From NCBI GenBank assembly GCA_029565415.1, contig JAKQOH010000206.1, positions 1 to 41,153 of the forward strand: 41,153 nucleotides of DNA, written 5' to 3'. This stretch comes from Candidatus Rifleibacteriota bacterium (GTDB lineage: Bacteria > Riflebacteria > Ozemobacteria > Ozemobacterales > Ozemobacteraceae). The translations under genes were made by a program, and so were the position numbers. Shown here one piece after another: positions 33,853 to 40,699 of this stretch (position 1 is the first letter of the stretch; every line of letters starts with the position of its first letter). A model generated the notes under the pieces. The model was not told the origin of the DNA and did no database searches. It saw nothing but the letters and a program-made list of their open reading frames with translations.

Positions 33853-36030
33853 CGGTTCGGCCTCCGGTTTCGGCTTCGCTTTCGTCTTCGCCTTGGCCTT
33901 CCCCTCGACCAGCTCGATGCCGGTCTTGTCCTCGCGCATCCGGATCTTCCCGTCGACGGTGCGGCCGTCTTCTGTCTTGAACCCGTTCAGAGGCTTCGTC
34001 GTCTTCCCGGCGATCAGGGCGTCGATGGCCTCCTGCGGCAGGGCCACCCCCTGGAACTCTTTCCAGACCACGTAGTTGCACCCCTCGCGGAACCGGTCAC
34101 ACCCGAAGCCGCGCTTCCCCTCGATGATGCTGCCCTTGCCGCAGGCGGGGCAGGTACCGAACGTGGGCCGCGGCGGCCGCAGATCCTCCCGCCGCACCGT
34201 TTCGAACCGGCCGGTCTTGACCGAACCGACGATCTCGCGCACGAACCCGGTGATGTCCGTCATGAACTGCGCCGCATCGGCCTTGCCGCGGGCGATATCC
34301 GAAAGCCGCTTTTCCCACGATCCGGTCATCTCCGGGCTCGCGACCTGGGGGGCGACCAGCGAGATGAGCTGGATGCCCTTCGAGGTCGGGGTCAGCTTTT
34401 TCTTCTCGCGCAGCATGTAGCCGACCCGGATCAGCTTCTCGATCGTTTCGGCGCGCGTCGCGGGCGTGCCCAGCCCGCACTCCTTCATCGCCTGACGCAA
34501 CTCCTCGTCATCGATCAGCTTGCCGGCCGTTTCCATCGCCTGGAGCAGCGTCGCCTCGGTGTAGGCGGGCGGCGGCTTCGTCTGCCGCACCTGGAGCTTC
34601 GCCTCTTTCACCTCCCGTTCGTCGCCCTTTTTCAGCTCGGGAAGCGCCTGCTCATCGTCCCCCTCTTCGGCGGCACCGTCCGGTTCGCGCGCCTCGGGCT
34701 GGGTTTTCTCGTAGACGGCTTTCCAGCCGATCTGGACCGTGACCCGGCCGTTCGCCTTGAAATGGTCTTCCTTGCCGGCCTGGAGCGTCACGGCCGTGGC
34801 GAGATACTCGTGGTCGGGATAGAAGACGGCCAGGAACCGGCGCGCCACGAGATCGTAGACCTTCTGCTCCTCGGGCTTCCAACCGGCCATTCCGCCCGGC
34901 TTCTGCTCGGTCGGGATGATGGCGTGGTGGTCGCTGACCTGGGCGTTGTCGAACACTCGCTTCGACTTCGGAAGCTTCTCGGCACGCAGCGGAGCCAGAT
35001 AACCGGCATACGCGGGCGGCAACGCCTTGAACCGCTGCGGGACGGTCTTGTACAGATCATCGGACAGATACCGGCTGTCGGTGCGCGGGTATGTCAGTGC
35101 CTTGCGCTGCTCGTAGAGTGACTGGGCGGCGGCGAGGGTCTGGGCGGCCGTGAAGCCGTACCGGCTGTTGGCCTCGCGCTGCAGGGTCGTCAGATCGTAC
35201 AGCAGCGGCGGGGGCTGCTTCTTCTTCGTTGTCGTGACTTTCGTGACGTCGAGATGCGTTCCCCGCAGCCGCTCCATGACGGCCCGGGCCGCCTCGATCG
35301 TGGGGATGCGCGTGGGCGTCGTCTTTTCCTTCGGGTCGAACCAGATCGCCGAAAAATCCCCCAGATCCGCCACGACTTCCCAGAAGTCGACCGGCTTGAA
35401 GTTCGCGATCTCCTGGTGCCGCCGCACGACCATCGCCAGCGTCGGCGTCTGGACCCTGCCGACCGACAGCACCGAGTCGGTGTTGAACTTCTTCGTGTAG
35501 GCCCGGGTGAAGTTCATGCCCACGAGCCAGTCGGCCCGGCTGCGGCACTCGGCGGCGGCGGCAAGATTGTCATACTCGGCACCCGGCTTGAGGCCGGCGA
35601 ATCCGGCCCGGATCGCCTCGTCGGTCATGCTCGAGATCCAGAGCCGGCGCACCGGCTTCGTGCAGCCGGCATGGTTGTATACCAGCCGAAATATGAGCTC
35701 GCCTTCCCGGCCGGCGTCGGCGGCGTTCACCACATCCGCGATGTCGTCCCGCTTCAGCAGCTCGCATACGACGTCGAACTGGTCCTTCGTCTGCGGGATG
35801 GCCACGAGCTTCCACGCGGCAGGCAGCATCGGCAACATCGCGAGGGACCATTTCTTCCATTCGGGGTTCTGGACGTCGGGCTCGCCGAGGCAGACGAGAT
35901 GGCCGACCCCCCAGGACACGACGTACTGCGTTCCCTCGAGGTACCCCTTTCCCTGGCGCGTGGCACCGAGGATGCGGGCGATATCGCGCCCGACCGAGGG
36001 TTTTTCGGCGAAGACGAGTGTTTTGCTCAT
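33823..36030 (-). CDS. topB: DNA topoisomerase III (type IA)
   Basis: 735 residues. This is a type IA enzyme that passes DNA through a transient single-strand break. The Toprim domain has Glu9 (FAEKPSVGRD) and DAGREGELIF (105-114). The active-site tyrosine is Tyr314 in ALTYPRTDSRYL. The cleavage-domain segments SVGRVQTPTLAMV and GLGTPATRAETIEKL are intact. A single C-terminal zinc ribbon (CPAC...GCDRFREGC) near 650-675 and a Lys-rich tail follow. The N-terminus and layout are TopB- rather than TopA-like. There is no clear ribosome site at ATG 36030, but a promoter lies upstream. Its end overlaps the convergent gene by 30 nt. Confidence 0.95.
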   Translation of the reverse strand: MSKTLVFAEKPSVGRDIARILGATRQGKGYLEGTQYVVSWGVGHLVCLGEPDVQNPEWKKWSLAMLPMLPAAWKLVAIPQTKDQFDVVCELLKRDDIADVVNAADAGREGELIFRLVYNHAGCTKPVRRLWISSMTDEAIRAGFAGLKPGAEYDNLAAAAECRSRADWLVGMNFTRAYTKKFNTDSVLSVGRVQTPTLAMVVRRHQEIANFKPVDFWEVVADLGDFSAIWFDPKEKTTPTRIPTIEAARAVMERLRGTHLDVTKVTTTKKKQPPPLLYDLTTLQREANSRYGFTAAQTLAAAQSLYEQRKALTYPRTDSRYLSDDLYKTVPQRFKALPPAYAGYLAPLRAEKLPKSKRVFDNAQVSDHHAIIPTEQKPGGMAGWKPEEQKVYDLVARRFLAVFYPDHEYLATAVTLQAGKEDHFKANGRVTVQIGWKAVYEKTQPEAREPDGAAEEGDDEQALPELKKGDEREVKEAKLQVRQTKPPPAYTEATLLQAMETAGKLIDDEELRQAMKECGLGTPATRAETIEKLIRVGYMLREKKKLTPTSKGIQLISLVAPQVASPEMTGSWEKRLSDIARGKADAAQFMTDITGFVREIVGSVKTGRFETVRREDLRPPRPTFGTCPACGKGSIIEGKRGFGCDRFREGCNYVVWKEFQGVALPQEAIDALIAGKTTKPLNGFKTEDGRTVDGKIRMREDKTGIELVEGKAKAKTKAKPKPEAEPSPRKEKAPK

Positions 36031-36079
36031 AGGGTTCGTTCGTGGCCGCTTCGCATTCGGGAAACGGCGGCGGCGCTGT

Positions 36080-36108
36080 ATGGTAACGCACCGTCATCTT
36101 CCTGTCCA
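36080..36108 (-). promoter_or_regulatory. Probable topB promoter
   Basis: On the minus strand TGGACA (36108-36103), 17-nt spacer, TACCAT (36085-36080), about 50 nt before ATG 36030. Confidence 0.5.
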
Positions 36109-36274
36109 ATGGCTTCCCATTCCTGCAGAGAATCGTGAAGCGTCCCAGGCTCGTTCGCCTCACCATTCAGGAAAGAGGAGCGAACGGCCGATAATCTGGG
36201 TGCTTGCATCGTGTCGGGAACGTGTGCGGATTTCCGCACGCTTTTCCCGCACAGAAGAAGTGTCATCTGTGGGA

Positions 36275-36303
36275 TTGATGCCGGAAGCCGAGTGTGGCAT
36301 ACT
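36275..36303 (+). promoter_or_regulatory. Promoter of the PilC/GspF gene
   Basis: TTGATG (36275-36280), 17-nt spacer, CATACT (36298-36303), about 50 nt before ATG 36353. Confidence 0.55.
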
Positions 36304-36352
36304 TTCTGCGTATCATTCCTGTGAAACGTTCGTTCATCAAAGGGGGCGCATC

Positions 36353-37564
36353 ATGGCAACCTTCACCTACAAAGCCCGAAACTGGGACGGCAAGATCGTC
36401 ACGTCCGAAATGGACGCCGAAAGCAAGGAAGTCTGCATCGCGAAACTGCGCGAGAAAGGCTACTTCGTCACGAGCATCGCCGAGAAGAAGGGCGGCGGAG
36501 GCATTTCCCTCAGCTTCCTCGAGCGGGGCGTCAACTCCCAGGAAGTCTGTATCTTCGCCCGCCAGTTCGCCACGATGATCGGATCGGGCGTGCCGCTCGT
36601 GCGGTGTCTCACGATTCTGCAGCAGCAGTCGGAGAACCCGACGTTCAAGAAGATCATCACGCAGATCCGCTCCGACGTCGAAGGCGGCGCCACCTTCTCG
36701 AAGGCGCTCGAAAAGCACCCGAAGGTGTTCTCCGACCTGTTCTGCAGCCTGGTGAAGGCCGGCGAGGTCGGCGGTATTCTCGACCAGATCCTCAACCGTC
36801 TCGCCGACTACCTCGAAAGCTCCGAGAACCTCAAATCGAAGGTCAAGGGCGCTCTCACCTACCCGATCGTCGTGTTCGCGATCGCCGGCCTCGTTGTCGT
36901 CGCCCTGGTCATGTTCGTTCTGCCGCAGTTCAAGGAAATCTTCATGGGCATGAAGGTCGAGCTGCCGCTCGCGACGCAGATCCTGCTCGCGACCTCCGAC
37001 TTCATGGTCGCCTGGTGGTTCATCGTCATCCCCGGCCTCCTCGGCGTCCCGTTCCTGATCTACAGCTTCTTCACGACCAAGACCGGCCAGCGCATCTTCG
37101 ACACGAACATCCTGAAGATGCCCGCCATCGGCATGATGATGCGCAAGGTCGCCGTCGCCAAGTTCACCCGCACGCTCGGCACCCTGATCGCCTCCGGCGT
37201 TCCGATTCTGCAGGCCCTCGAAGTCACGGCCCAGACCGCCGGCAACGTGGTCATCGCCGAAGCCGTCGACAAGACCCGCGTCTCGATCCGCGAAGGTGAA
37301 TCGATCGCCGAGCCGCTCAAGAACTCGAACGTCTTCCCCCCGATGGTCGTGCAGATGATCGCCGTCGGCGAGGAAACGGGCGAACTGGACAAGATGCTGA
37401 GCAAGATCGCCGACTTCTATGACACCGAAGTCGACAACGCGGTCAAGGGCCTCACCTCGGTCATCGAACCGATCGTCATCGTGTTCATGGGCGTCGTCAT
37501 CGGCGGCATCGTTCTCGCCGTCTTCATGCCCATGCTCAAACTGGTCAACGCCTCGGAAGGCTGA
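36353..37564 (+). CDS. Type IV pilus / type II secretion inner-membrane platform protein (PilC/GspF family)
   Basis: 403 residues, the standard length. It starts at ATG 36353 after AAAGGGGGC and begins MATFTYKARNWDGKIV, typical of PilC. Two T2SSF domains are present (about 66-190 and 269-391). Membrane helices lie near 166-192, 216-240 and 370-396. The signatures FARQFATMIGSGVPLV and FTRTLGTLIASGVPIL mark the duplicated halves. The protein forms the inner-membrane base that assembles pilin or pseudopilin with a PilB/GspE ATPase. No pilB, pilT or pilin gene is adjacent. It has its own promoter and terminator, so it is transcribed alone. Confidence 0.95.
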   Translation: MATFTYKARNWDGKIVTSEMDAESKEVCIAKLREKGYFVTSIAEKKGGGGISLSFLERGVNSQEVCIFARQFATMIGSGVPLVRCLTILQQQSENPTFKKIITQIRSDVEGGATFSKALEKHPKVFSDLFCSLVKAGEVGGILDQILNRLADYLESSENLKSKVKGALTYPIVVFAIAGLVVVALVMFVLPQFKEIFMGMKVELPLATQILLATSDFMVAWWFIVIPGLLGVPFLIYSFFTTKTGQRIFDTNILKMPAIGMMMRKVAVAKFTRTLGTLIASGVPILQALEVTAQTAGNVVIAEAVDKTRVSIREGESIAEPLKNSNVFPPMVVQMIAVGEETGELDKMLSKIADFYDTEVDNAVKGLTSVIEPIVIVFMGVVIGGIVLAVFMPMLKLVNASEG

Positions 37565-37588
37565 GCCCCTCCACAACGGAGTTCCAAG

Positions 37589-37620
37589 CCCCCGCCCCTC
37601 CAACCCGGGCGGGGGTTTTT
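37589..37620 (+). terminator. Intrinsic terminator of the PilC/GspF gene
   Basis: CCCCCGCCC (37589-37597), 9-nt loop, GGGCGGGGG (37607-37615), followed by T5. Confidence 0.9.
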
Positions 37621-37649
37621 CATCGGCCGGCTTCTCTGGGGAATCGGGG

Positions 37650-37687
37650 AAAAAAGAGCGCCGCCCGGGAAGATACGGGCGGCGCTC
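37650..37687 (-). terminator. Intrinsic terminator of the PLP-enzyme gene
   Basis: In minus orientation a 12-bp perfect stem (GAGCGCCGCCCG with its complement, 37687-37656) with an 8-nt loop is followed by T6 (37655-37650). It lies 16 nt after the stop. Confidence 0.9.
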
Positions 37688-37703
37688 CGGTTTCGAGAGG
37701 GAA

Positions 37704-38927
37704 TCAGATACCGGTGACCTGCTCCTTCGCCGGATTCGAGGCAAGAACCTTGTCGAGCGCCTGGATCAGGTCGTCACGGATGTCCTCGTAATCCTCGCAG
37801 CCGACCGAGAAGCGCACGAGGCCGTCGCTGATGCCCGCGGCCTGGCGGCCCTTGGGGCCGACGCTGGCGTGGGTCATGCTGGCCGGGTGCTGGATCAGGG
37901 TTTCGACGCCGCCGAGGGAAACGGCCAGCGTGCTGAGTTTCACGGTATCCATGAGGATGCGGCCGGCTTCGACGCCGCCCTTCAGCTCGAAGCTGATCAT
38001 CGCCCCGAAGCCCTTCATCTGCTTCTTGGCCAGATCATGCTGCGGATGCGAGGGCAGGCCGGGATATTTCACCCAGGCGACGGCCGGATGCTTCAGGAGA
38101 TCGTTGGCCAGCTTCATCGCGCTGTCCTGCGCGACGCGCACGCGCATCCCGAGGGTCTTGATGCCGCGCAGAACCAGCCAGGCCTGGTGGGGATCGATCG
38201 TTCCGCCCATCTGGACAAGCACTTTCTTCATCTGGGCGAACAGCTTCGGATCGCGCGCAATGATGATACCGGCGACGACATCGCTATGACCGTTGAGGAA
38301 TTTGGTCATGCTGTGCAGGACCACGTCGGCGCCCAGCTCGAGGGGCTTCTGGAGCATCGGGCTGCAGAAGGTGTTGTCGACGACGAGGATGGCCCCATTG
38401 GCATGGGCGATCTTCGCGCAGGCGGCGATGTCGCTGATCGAGAGAGTCGGGTTGCCGGGCGTTTCCAGGTACACCAGCTTGGTGTTGGGTTTCATCGCCT
38501 TCTTCACGGCGTTGAGATCGGTGGTGTCGAGGAAGGTGGATTCGACGCCGAACCGGGAAAGTTCATTCTCTGCCAGCGTGCGGGTCGGCCCGTACACCGA
38601 GTCGGTCGCGACCATGTGGATGCCCTGGCCGAGAAAGGCCATGAACACGGTGGAAACGGCCGCCATGCCGGATGCCGTCGCCAGGGCCATGCCGCCGCCC
38701 TCGAGTTCGGCAACGCACTCTTCGAGACCGGCCGTCGTCGGGTTGCCGAGGCGGGTATACTTGTAGCCGGAATCCTGTCCGCTGAACCGCGCCGCGCCCT
38801 GGGCGGCATTCTCGAACGCGAAGGTCGACGACTGGAAGATCGGGACGCTGACGCCTCCGTAAAGTTTGTCCGGATGCTGCCCGGCGTGGATACAATCCGT
38901 GTCGAACCCCGTCTTGCCCTTCTTCAT
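37704..38927 (-). CDS. Cys/Met-metabolism PLP-dependent enzyme, methionine gamma-lyase-like
   Basis: 407 residues. The PLP lysine is Lys209 in HSMTKFLNGHSDVVAG. Tyr57 and Arg59 (YKYTRLGNPT) bind the phosphate of the neighbouring subunit, and Asp184 (VVDNTF) contacts the ring nitrogen. Overall pattern (PLELGADVVLHS, YPGLPSHPQHDLA, ISFELKGGVEAGR, IQHPASMTHASVGP) is nearest methionine gamma-lyase. However, the cysteine typical after LYG in that enzyme is Pro114 here (VYGPTRTL). Cystathionine gamma-lyase or gamma-synthase activity remains possible. AAAGGAG precedes ATG 38927 by 7 nt; the gene has its own promoter and terminator. It may release methanethiol and 2-oxobutyrate from methionine, or serve transsulfuration. 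Confidence 0.85.
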   Translation of the reverse strand: MKKGKTGFDTDCIHAGQHPDKLYGGVSVPIFQSSTFAFENAAQGAARFSGQDSGYKYTRLGNPTTAGLEECVAELEGGGMALATASGMAAVSTVFMAFLGQGIHMVATDSVYGPTRTLAENELSRFGVESTFLDTTDLNAVKKAMKPNTKLVYLETPGNPTLSISDIAACAKIAHANGAILVVDNTFCSPMLQKPLELGADVVLHSMTKFLNGHSDVVAGIIIARDPKLFAQMKKVLVQMGGTIDPHQAWLVLRGIKTLGMRVRVAQDSAMKLANDLLKHPAVAWVKYPGLPSHPQHDLAKKQMKGFGAMISFELKGGVEAGRILMDTVKLSTLAVSLGGVETLIQHPASMTHASVGPKGRQAAGISDGLVRFSVGCEDYEDIRDDLIQALDKVLASNPAKEQVTGI

Positions 38928-38982
38928 GAACGAACTCCTTTCCCGATTGCGGCCTCAGCCGCGCATGTATGCGAACGCAGGC

Positions 38983-39011
38983 ATTCTAGTAGCCTTCGGT
39001 TCGCTTGTCCA
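38983..39011 (-). promoter_or_regulatory. Promoter of the PLP-enzyme gene
   Basis: On the minus strand TGGACA (39011-39006), 17-nt spacer, TAGAAT (38988-38983), about 55 nt before ATG 38927. Confidence 0.65.
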
Positions 39012-39030
39012 GCGGGATTTCCCCAAGAGG

Positions 39031-39062
39031 AAAACGGGCTCCGCTGATGCGAAGCCCGTTTT
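39031..39062 (-). terminator. Terminator of the tRNA-Pro gene
   Basis: A 10-bp perfect stem, AAAACGGGCT with AGCCCGTTTT, and a 12-nt loop. In minus orientation the stem ends in TTTT. It starts 6 nt after the tRNA 3' end. Confidence 0.8.
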
Positions 39063-39068
39063 CACCGG

Positions 39069-39141
39069 TCGGGGCGGCCAGACTCGAACTGGCGACCACT
39101 TGAACCCCATTCAAGTACGCTGCCAACTGCGCTACGCCCCG
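39069..39141 (-). tRNA. tRNA-Pro (anticodon GGG)
   Basis: 73 nt fold into a full cloverleaf. The acceptor stem CGGGGCG/CGCCCCG (7 bp) has the C1-G72 pair typical of tRNA-Pro. The D arm is GCGC/GCGT, the anticodon stem CTTGA/TCAAG with loop ATGGGGT, and the T stem GCCAG/CTGGC with loop TTCGAGT. The discriminator is A73. The 3' CCA is not encoded. It reads proline CCC and CCU codons. Confidence 0.95.
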
Positions 39142-39177
39142 GTGGGTCGAATGCCCAGAACCTTGAGAACGAGGATC

Positions 39178-39206
39178 TTTATACCATAATCCCCTTCCGT
39201 ACGCAA
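39178..39206 (-). promoter_or_regulatory. Promoter of tRNA-Pro
   Basis: On the minus strand TTGCGT (39206-39201), 17-nt spacer, TATAAA (39183-39178), about 37 nt before the tRNA 5' end. Confidence 0.65.
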
Positions 39207-39254
39207 GCCTTTTCACCGGATTCCCGCAAATCGCCCCAGGTCCTCCAGGAACCG

Positions 39255-39396
39255 ATCCGCAGATGGCACAGATGCCGCAGATGAAATCCCGAATCTCTTC
39301 TTTCCAGGGAGTTTTGGTGCATGTAATGATCCGGCGGTCCCAGTCGTTCATTTCTCCCTGTTTTTATCTGCGTTCATCTGCCCTCCATCTGCGGAT
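39255..39396. repeat. 142-bp inverted-repeat element (MITE-like or dispersed repeat)
   Basis: ATCCGCAGATGG (39255-39266) and its exact complement CCATCTGCGGAT (39385-39396) bound the element. A nested pair CAGGGAG (39305-39311) and CTCCCTG (39354-39360) lies inside. There is no coding frame of note. The left arm recurs in degenerate form at 32904-32931, so it is not unique. Confidence 0.5.
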
Positions 39397-39472
39397 GCGT
39401 TTCTGAAACCGTTGGATGGTTCGACGGAGCATCATTGTGGGGAAACAGCGATACCGCGTTGTGATCGCAGGG

Positions 39473-39501
39473 TTGACGTCATTCCTGGGGGCGGATAGAG
39501 T
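39473..39501 (+). promoter_or_regulatory. Promoter of the glyoxalase gene
   Basis: TTGACG (39473-39478), 17-nt spacer, TAGAGT (39496-39501), about 34 nt before ATG 39535. Confidence 0.65.
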
Positions 39502-39534
39502 ACCGGCATCCGCATGCAACGGGAGGGAACCGCC

Positions 39535-39915
39535 ATGGCGTTCACGTTCAATCACAACAACATCAACGTCCGCGATCTCGAGAAAAGCCTCGCCTTTTAC
39601 AAGGGAGCGCTCGACCTGCGCGAGGTTCGGCGCTACTCGCCGCCCGACGGCAGCTTCACGCTGGTGTATCTCGGCGACGGGAAGACCGGCCACACTCTCG
39701 AGCTGACCTGGCTGCGCGACCGCGCCGAAGGCTACGATCTCGGCGACAACGAGTTCCATCTCGCCCTGACGACCGACGATTACGCCGCGGCGCACGCCCG
39801 CCACAAGGCGATGGGCTGCATCTGCTACGAGAATCCGGCCATGGGCATCTACTTCATCGAAGACCCCGACGGCTACTGGGTCGAAATCCTCCCGGCCGGC
39901 CATGGTGGCAGATGA
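39535..39915 (+). CDS. Glyoxalase I / VOC-family protein (lactoylglutathione lyase-like)
   Basis: 126 residues from ATG 39535, preceded by GGGAGGG at good spacing; an in-frame ATG 21 nt upstream lacks a ribosome site. Both beta-alpha-beta-beta-beta halves of the VOC fold are present. The four metal ligands of glyoxalase I are in register: His7 (FNHNNINVRD), Glu56 (HTLELTW), His75 (FHLALTTDD) and Glu117 (GYWVEIL). The FYKGALDL segment also fits. The family isomerises the hemithioacetal of methylglyoxal and a thiol. The short C-terminus resembles nickel-type bacterial GloA. The thiol used is unknown. It is a single-gene unit with its own promoter. Confidence 0.87.
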   Translation: MAFTFNHNNINVRDLEKSLAFYKGALDLREVRRYSPPDGSFTLVYLGDGKTGHTLELTWLRDRAEGYDLGDNEFHLALTTDDYAAAHARHKAMGCICYENPAMGIYFIEDPDGYWVEILPAGHGGR

Positions 39916-39969
39916 TCGCGTTCCGGCGCGCCCGGACCCTTCTGCCACATATTATAGTATTTCGTGCAT

Positions 39970-39999
39970 TTGATCTGCCGATTCCGGATCGGCTATCCT
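39970..39999 (+). promoter_or_regulatory. Possible promoter of the bacterioferritin gene
   Basis: TTGATC (39970-39975), 18-nt spacer, TATCCT (39994-39999), with a leader of about 23 nt carrying GGGAGG. Confidence 0.45.
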
Positions 40000-40028
40000 G
40001 ATTCCATCATCTCACCAGGGAGGATTTC

Positions 40029-40589
40029 ATGAAGACCGCGAAGATACCCGGCAAAGCCCAGAGGGACACGCAGAGGAAGCAGGTGATCGAGGCGCTGAAC
40101 ACGGCACGCAGCATGGAGCTGCACGGCATCCATCAGTACATGAACCAGCATTACAACCTCGACAACCTGGACTACGGGGAACTGGCCGCGAAGATGAAGC
40201 TGATCGCCATCGACGAGATGCGCCATGCCGAAGCGTTCGCCGAGCGCATCAAGGAGCTCGGCGGCGAGCCGACGACGGAGCAGGCGGCGAAGGTCGAGAA
40301 GAACCAGAAGGTCAACGTGATCTACCCCTTCGACGCCGACCTCGAGGACGAGACGATCGCGGCGTACAACGCGTTCCAGCGCCTCTGCGTCGAGAACGGC
40401 GACAGCATCACCGCGAAGTTGTTCGAGACGATCATCAGCGAGGAGCAGATCCACTTCAACTACTTCGACAACGTCGGCGAGCACCTCAAGACCCTCGGCG
40501 CAACATTCCTGGCGCGGATCGCCGGGACCCCGGCCGAAGTCGGCGCCGTCAGCCCCGGCTTCGTAGGCACCCCGGGCGGGGCCGCCTGA
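40029..40589 (+). CDS. bfr: Bacterioferritin / ferritin-like di-iron protein
   Basis: 186 residues, a four-helix-bundle protein that oxidises and stores iron. Di-iron ligands fit the bacterioferritin pattern: Glu30 (MELHGIHQY), Glu63 and His66 (AIDEMRHAEAFAERI), a Glu near 106-108, and Glu139-x-x-His142 (SEEQIHFNYF). Met64 in DEMRH matches the haem-ligand methionine of bacterioferritin. The segment ERIKELGGEP is also typical. The C-terminal ~30 residues are Gly/Ala/Pro-rich and longer than usual, possibly a flexible tail. GGGAGG precedes the ATG by 5 nt. Placement in a related ferritin-like subgroup cannot be excluded. Confidence 0.88.
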   Translation: MKTAKIPGKAQRDTQRKQVIEALNTARSMELHGIHQYMNQHYNLDNLDYGELAAKMKLIAIDEMRHAEAFAERIKELGGEPTTEQAAKVEKNQKVNVIYPFDADLEDETIAAYNAFQRLCVENGDSITAKLFETIISEEQIHFNYFDNVGEHLKTLGATFLARIAGTPAEVGAVSPGFVGTPGGAA

Positions 40590-40626
40590 TCCCCTCCGGG
40601 CGGCGCTCTCCTCCGCCCGACTGCAG

Positions 40627-40668
40627 AAAAACCGCCCCCGGAAGCAGGTTCTTTCCGGGGGCGGTTTT
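40627..40668. terminator. Bidirectional intrinsic terminator between bfr and hypB
   Basis: A 16-bp perfect stem (AAAACCGCCCCCGGAA, 40628-40643, with 40653-40668) and a 9-nt loop, with T4 on the plus side and T5 on the minus side. It serves both convergent genes. Confidence 0.9.
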
Positions 40669-40699
40669 ATATTCAATCATTTTATAAGCTTCGAGATTC

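Larger units (their letters stand above)
36031..36352. other. Divergent intergenic region between topB and the pilC-like gene
   Basis: 322 nt holding one promoter for each gene (entered separately) and a small palindrome GTGCGG-ATTT-CCGCAC at 36224-36239 followed by CTTTT. A minus-strand open frame (36027-36266) that ends on the topB start has no ribosome site and is left out. I see no RNA gene. Confidence 0.6.
39142..39534. other. Intergenic region between tRNA-Pro and the glyoxalase gene
   Basis: 393 nt without a gene. It contains the tRNA promoter, a 142-bp inverted-repeat element and the glyoxalase promoter, all entered separately. A minus-strand open frame over 39364-39948 is a shadow. 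Confidence 0.6.

Noticed and set aside
36027..36266. 79-codon minus-strand frame overlapping the topB start as ATGA
   Set aside because: No ribosome site, no recognisable sequence features, and the probable topB promoter lies inside it.
36263..39047. Open frames opposite the PilC gene (minus) and the PLP-enzyme gene (plus)
   Set aside because: Both are shadows. They also run across clear intrinsic terminators and the tRNA-Pro terminator region.
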